This document shows positions 6,472-8,051 of a DNA stretch of 8,051 nucleotides, in pieces. The stretch covers positions 1 through 8,051 of the forward strand of contig JBLHMK010000110.1 of NCBI GenBank assembly GCA_047621945.1, in the 5' to 3' direction. The notes below the pieces were generated by a model that did not search any database, was not told the origin of the DNA, and was given only the letters and a program-made list of their open reading frames with translations. Made by a program: the position numbers and the translations under genes. The stretch comes from JAFMKE01 sp047621945. GTDB taxonomy: Bacteria > Bacteroidota > Bacteroidia > Chitinophagales > UBA8649. How positions within the stretch are numbered: the stretch's first letter is position 1; every line of letters starts with the position of its first letter.

Positions 6472-7732
6472 CACTTTTCCTCCGATTTATCATCCAATAA
6501 TTTACAAAGAAGAAGCCCAATCCAACAAGAATAAATAAGAGCCCTCTAAACACAAAGCTTAGGTTTGAATCAAAAAATCGACAAGCAACCAACGCGGCAA
6601 TAATCAGTAAACCATAATTTAAATGACCCAAGTGCTCTTTATAGGCACCTTCACGGATAGTTTGAACGCCAATGGCTAGAACTAAAACATTCATAAGAAT
6701 AACCACTAGGTCGCCTTGTAAGCCCATGAAGAAAAGCGGAATAAATAAAAGAAACAGCCATTGCTTCGGATTCCACTTCTTAGTTTGATACGAGCTATAT
6801 GCATTGATAATTATGGCAAGAATAGTAAGCACTATGAAAATGTAAAACTCCTCACTACTAAACGCATTATCATTCAACTTAAACTCCTTCCAAAACGCAC
6901 GGAAGCTTGAGATTAATAAAATCGCCACCATTCCTAATGAGCCTAGAAACTTAAAGCCATTGCTGTTATACGATTGCTCGAACCAATGATCCATTCGCCC
7001 AAGACCATATAGTATTCCAAACAAACTCATATAAGCTAACAAGAGCCATTCCACGTTATGGTCGGCAAACATTCCCAGACACATGACTACTGAAATAGGA
7101 ATTAGCCAATTAAAGAAGTTCAAAAAATTACTTGAATTCCTGTTTTTCTGTAAGAAAAAATAGTAGGGTAAAAGCGCTAGAAGCATTAACCAGTACTTGT
7201 TAAATACGGTGTAAGAATGCGTATTAAAGTATCCGGTTTCAAGACCCATATAGGTGATTCCCAATAGGTAAAAAATGGCTACAATACTACTTGGCAATAA
7301 ATAAACTATGGGCAAAGCCAAGATCATCCAAGTGAATAGGTAATCCCCTATATTTCCTGTTACATGATAGATTTGGCTAATCATAGAGATGCATGCTCCT
7401 ATTGCAAAAAATAAGAGGATAGCACTTCCTTCCACCCAAGCTAATTCATTGGGTTTTTGCCACATACTATAGACCACTAGGCCTTGTGCAATTAATAAAG
7501 GAAGGAAAGCCAGCAAGGTTTGAATGCCGCGTGACATGTTGTCCCAGTTATGGGCAATAATTAAGACTACTCCTAAGCCTACAAGCAAGGCCCCTAAGAT
7601 TCCAAAAATAGCAAATAAGCGATTTTGAGAACCTTCTTTCTTGCCTTGGTAAAACGTGCGTATCCCCGAAGCTGTTTCTTCAGTAATCACCTTATTTTCC
7701 AACAGCTCCTCGATGTCTTTTAGAATGCGCAT
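6464..7732 (-). CDS. DUF2157 polytopic inner-membrane protein
   Basis: This 422-residue membrane protein is of unknown function. A short cytoplasmic helix-rich N-terminus (about 1-36, with KDIEELLENKVITEETASGI) precedes some 12-13 hydrophobic segments, among them about 39-60, 71-89, 101-118, 131-160, 180-194, 208-222, 227-243, 262-276, 296-311, 341-356, 371-384 and 392-411. DUF2157 features are the first-helix end IIAHNWDNMSRG (58-69) and ISQIYHVTGNIGD (118-130). No catalytic motif is recognisable, and transport or sensing would be a guess. The ATG at 7732 lacks a Shine-Dalgarno site. A TATCTTTA (7751-7758, minus strand; 7 of 8 to TAnnTTTG) lies 18 bp upstream and could be its -7 box. It is the first gene of a two-gene unit with the GDYXXLXY gene, whose start lies inside its last codons. 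Confidence 0.88.
   Translation of the reverse strand: MRILKDIEELLENKVITEETASGIRTFYQGKKEGSQNRLFAIFGILGALLVGLGVVLIIAHNWDNMSRGIQTLLAFLPLLIAQGLVVYSMWQKPNELAWVEGSAILLFFAIGACISMISQIYHVTGNIGDYLFTWMILALPIVYLLPSSIVAIFYLLGITYMGLETGYFNTHSYTVFNKYWLMLLALLPYYFFLQKNRNSSNFLNFFNWLIPISVVMCLGMFADHNVEWLLLAYMSLFGILYGLGRMDHWFEQSYNSNGFKFLGSLGMVAILLISSFRAFWKEFKLNDNAFSSEEFYIFIVLTILAIIINAYSSYQTKKWNPKQWLFLLFIPLFFMGLQGDLVVILMNVLVLAIGVQTIREGAYKEHLGHLNYGLLIIAALVACRFFDSNLSFVFRGLLFILVGLGFFFVNYWMINRRKSDV
6479..6483 (-). promoter_or_regulatory. Shine-Dalgarno site deciding the GDYXXLXY gene start
   Basis: On the minus strand a GGAGG sits within the last codons of the DUF2157 gene, 7 nt before the ATG at 6471. The spacing is near-ideal for that ATG and too short for the GTG three bases upstream. 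None of the other gene starts in the window has a comparable site; most Bacteroidota starts rely on AT-rich leaders. It fits translational coupling or re-initiation at an 8-bp overlap. Confidence 0.65.
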
Positions 7733-7768
7733 GTAAGTTCTTAGTTAATTTAAAGATAGAAGAAATTG

Positions 7769-7803
7769 GGTATTAAGTACTTGGTACTTGGTATTGAGTG
7801 CTT
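7769..7803. repeat. Degenerate tandem heptamer array, five units
   Basis: Five consecutive 7-mers fit the consensus RGTRYTD: GGTATTA; AGTACTT; GGTACTT; GGTATTG; AGTGCTT. Seen at a longer period, the 14-mers at 7769 and 7790 agree at 12 of 14 positions. The array lies in non-coding DNA, 37 bp upstream of the DUF2157 start, so it is either in or just above that promoter. Function unknown. It resembles in form the short tandem heptamer repeats known from cyanobacterial intergenic DNA, with no implied homology. Confidence 0.6.
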
Positions 7804-7824
7804 TTTATTATAATGATGCAGGAA

Positions 7825-7841
7825 GGTAGCTGCTAGCTACC
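7825..7841. other. Perfect short hairpin (7-bp stem, 3-nt loop) in intergenic DNA
   Basis: GGTAGCT and AGCTACC flank the loop GCT with no mismatch. No T-tract follows on either strand, so it is not a canonical terminator, though it sits downstream of the minus-strand gene remnant at 7879-8051 where a terminator would be expected. It also shows period-7 similarity to itself (8 of 10 positions), like the array at 7769-7803, so it may belong to the same kind of repeat. The 146 bases from 7733 to 7878 contain this hairpin, the heptamer array and a weak possible -7 box, and no gene I can support. Confidence 0.5.
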
Positions 7842-7878
7842 AGTCATAAAATAGTCCGCAGCATCCGCTGTGTTCATG

Positions 7879-8051
7879 CTATTCTTCTACTTTGAATGAC
7901 TCCATAAATGTATCGAAATTCTCTCGATTCCATTTCGTTGATTCGCTTATTACAACAATTTGATATTGAATTTGACCAATGAGAATGGCTCGGTATGCTA
8001 CTTTCAAATTGTTCGCTGAAATTTCGATATCAGCTTATAATCCATTGTGTT
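7879..8051 (-). pseudogene. C-terminal remnant of an unrecognised protein, frame broken near the window edge
   Basis: On the minus strand a 51-codon open stretch from 8034 down to a TAG at 7879-7881 reads ADIEISANNLKVAYRAIL, then ...YQIVVIS...FDTFMESFKVEE. It looks like a real protein tail: alternating beta strands, then a helix and a terminal S-F-K motif seen at the end of many small secreted or lipoprotein-like beta proteins. It has no ATG and is preceded in frame by a TAA (8035-8037). Adding one A in the A/T run there would join it to the open frame running in from the edge (NTMDYK), giving ...DYKADIEIS. This suggests a one-base deletion, or an error in the sequence. No family can be named. 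An intact gene using an odd start is possible but less likely. Confidence 0.45.

Noticed and set aside
7751..7758. TATCTTTA (minus strand) as a promoter for the DUF2157 gene
   Set aside because: The match is 7 of 8 with plausible spacing, but no -33 element is visible; mentioned in the gene entry only and not called as a feature.
7833..7877. 14-codon minus-strand ORF starting MNTADAADYF
   Set aside because: Too short, no Shine-Dalgarno site, and it runs into the hairpin. There is no evidence of translation.

Overview
The window looks like chromosomal DNA from a member of the Bacteroidota, probably a Flavobacteriales-like marine or environmental bacterium. Four things point there. A large secreted protein ends in a type A type IX secretion (T9SS) sorting domain. 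The sequence is AT-rich. Most starts lack a Shine-Dalgarno site and sit behind A/T-rich leaders, and one gene has a perfect TAnnTTTG -7 box. A group II geranylgeranylglyceryl phosphate synthase is also present. The genus-level placement is inference only.

Left part (1-1844): the C-terminal two-thirds of a geranylgeranylglyceryl/heptaprenylglyceryl phosphate synthase runs in from the left edge. It overlaps the start of rsgA, a ribosome-assembly GTPase, on the + strand. A hairpin terminator follows, serving mainly the convergent minus-strand gene for a small stand-alone protein with two CBS domains. That gene reads away from hflX across a 98-bp divergent intergenic region holding a good Bacteroidota-type promoter for the CBS gene.

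Middle (1934-5895): hflX, a ribosome-associated GTPase, is followed 50 bp later by a 900-residue secreted PhoD-type phosphatase/phosphodiesterase. Behind its catalytic domain are three divergent repeats of about 88 residues, each with four cysteines in nearly fixed register, and then the T9SS signal.

Right part (5902-8051): a two-gene minus-strand operon encodes a polytopic DUF2157 membrane protein and a GDYXXLXY-family protein. The two overlap by 8 bp, and the second gene has the only clear Shine-Dalgarno site seen in the window. Upstream lie about 146 bp of non-coding DNA with a degenerate heptamer tandem repeat and a perfect short hairpin. At the right edge is the C-terminal tail of an unrecognised protein whose frame is broken by a stop codon.

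Most of the window is ordinary housekeeping and surface-protein sequence. No defence system, CRISPR array, tRNA, rRNA or insertion sequence was seen. The least-described items are the DUF2157/GDYXXLXY pair, the cysteine-patterned repeats of the PhoD protein, and the heptamer array beside the broken gene.
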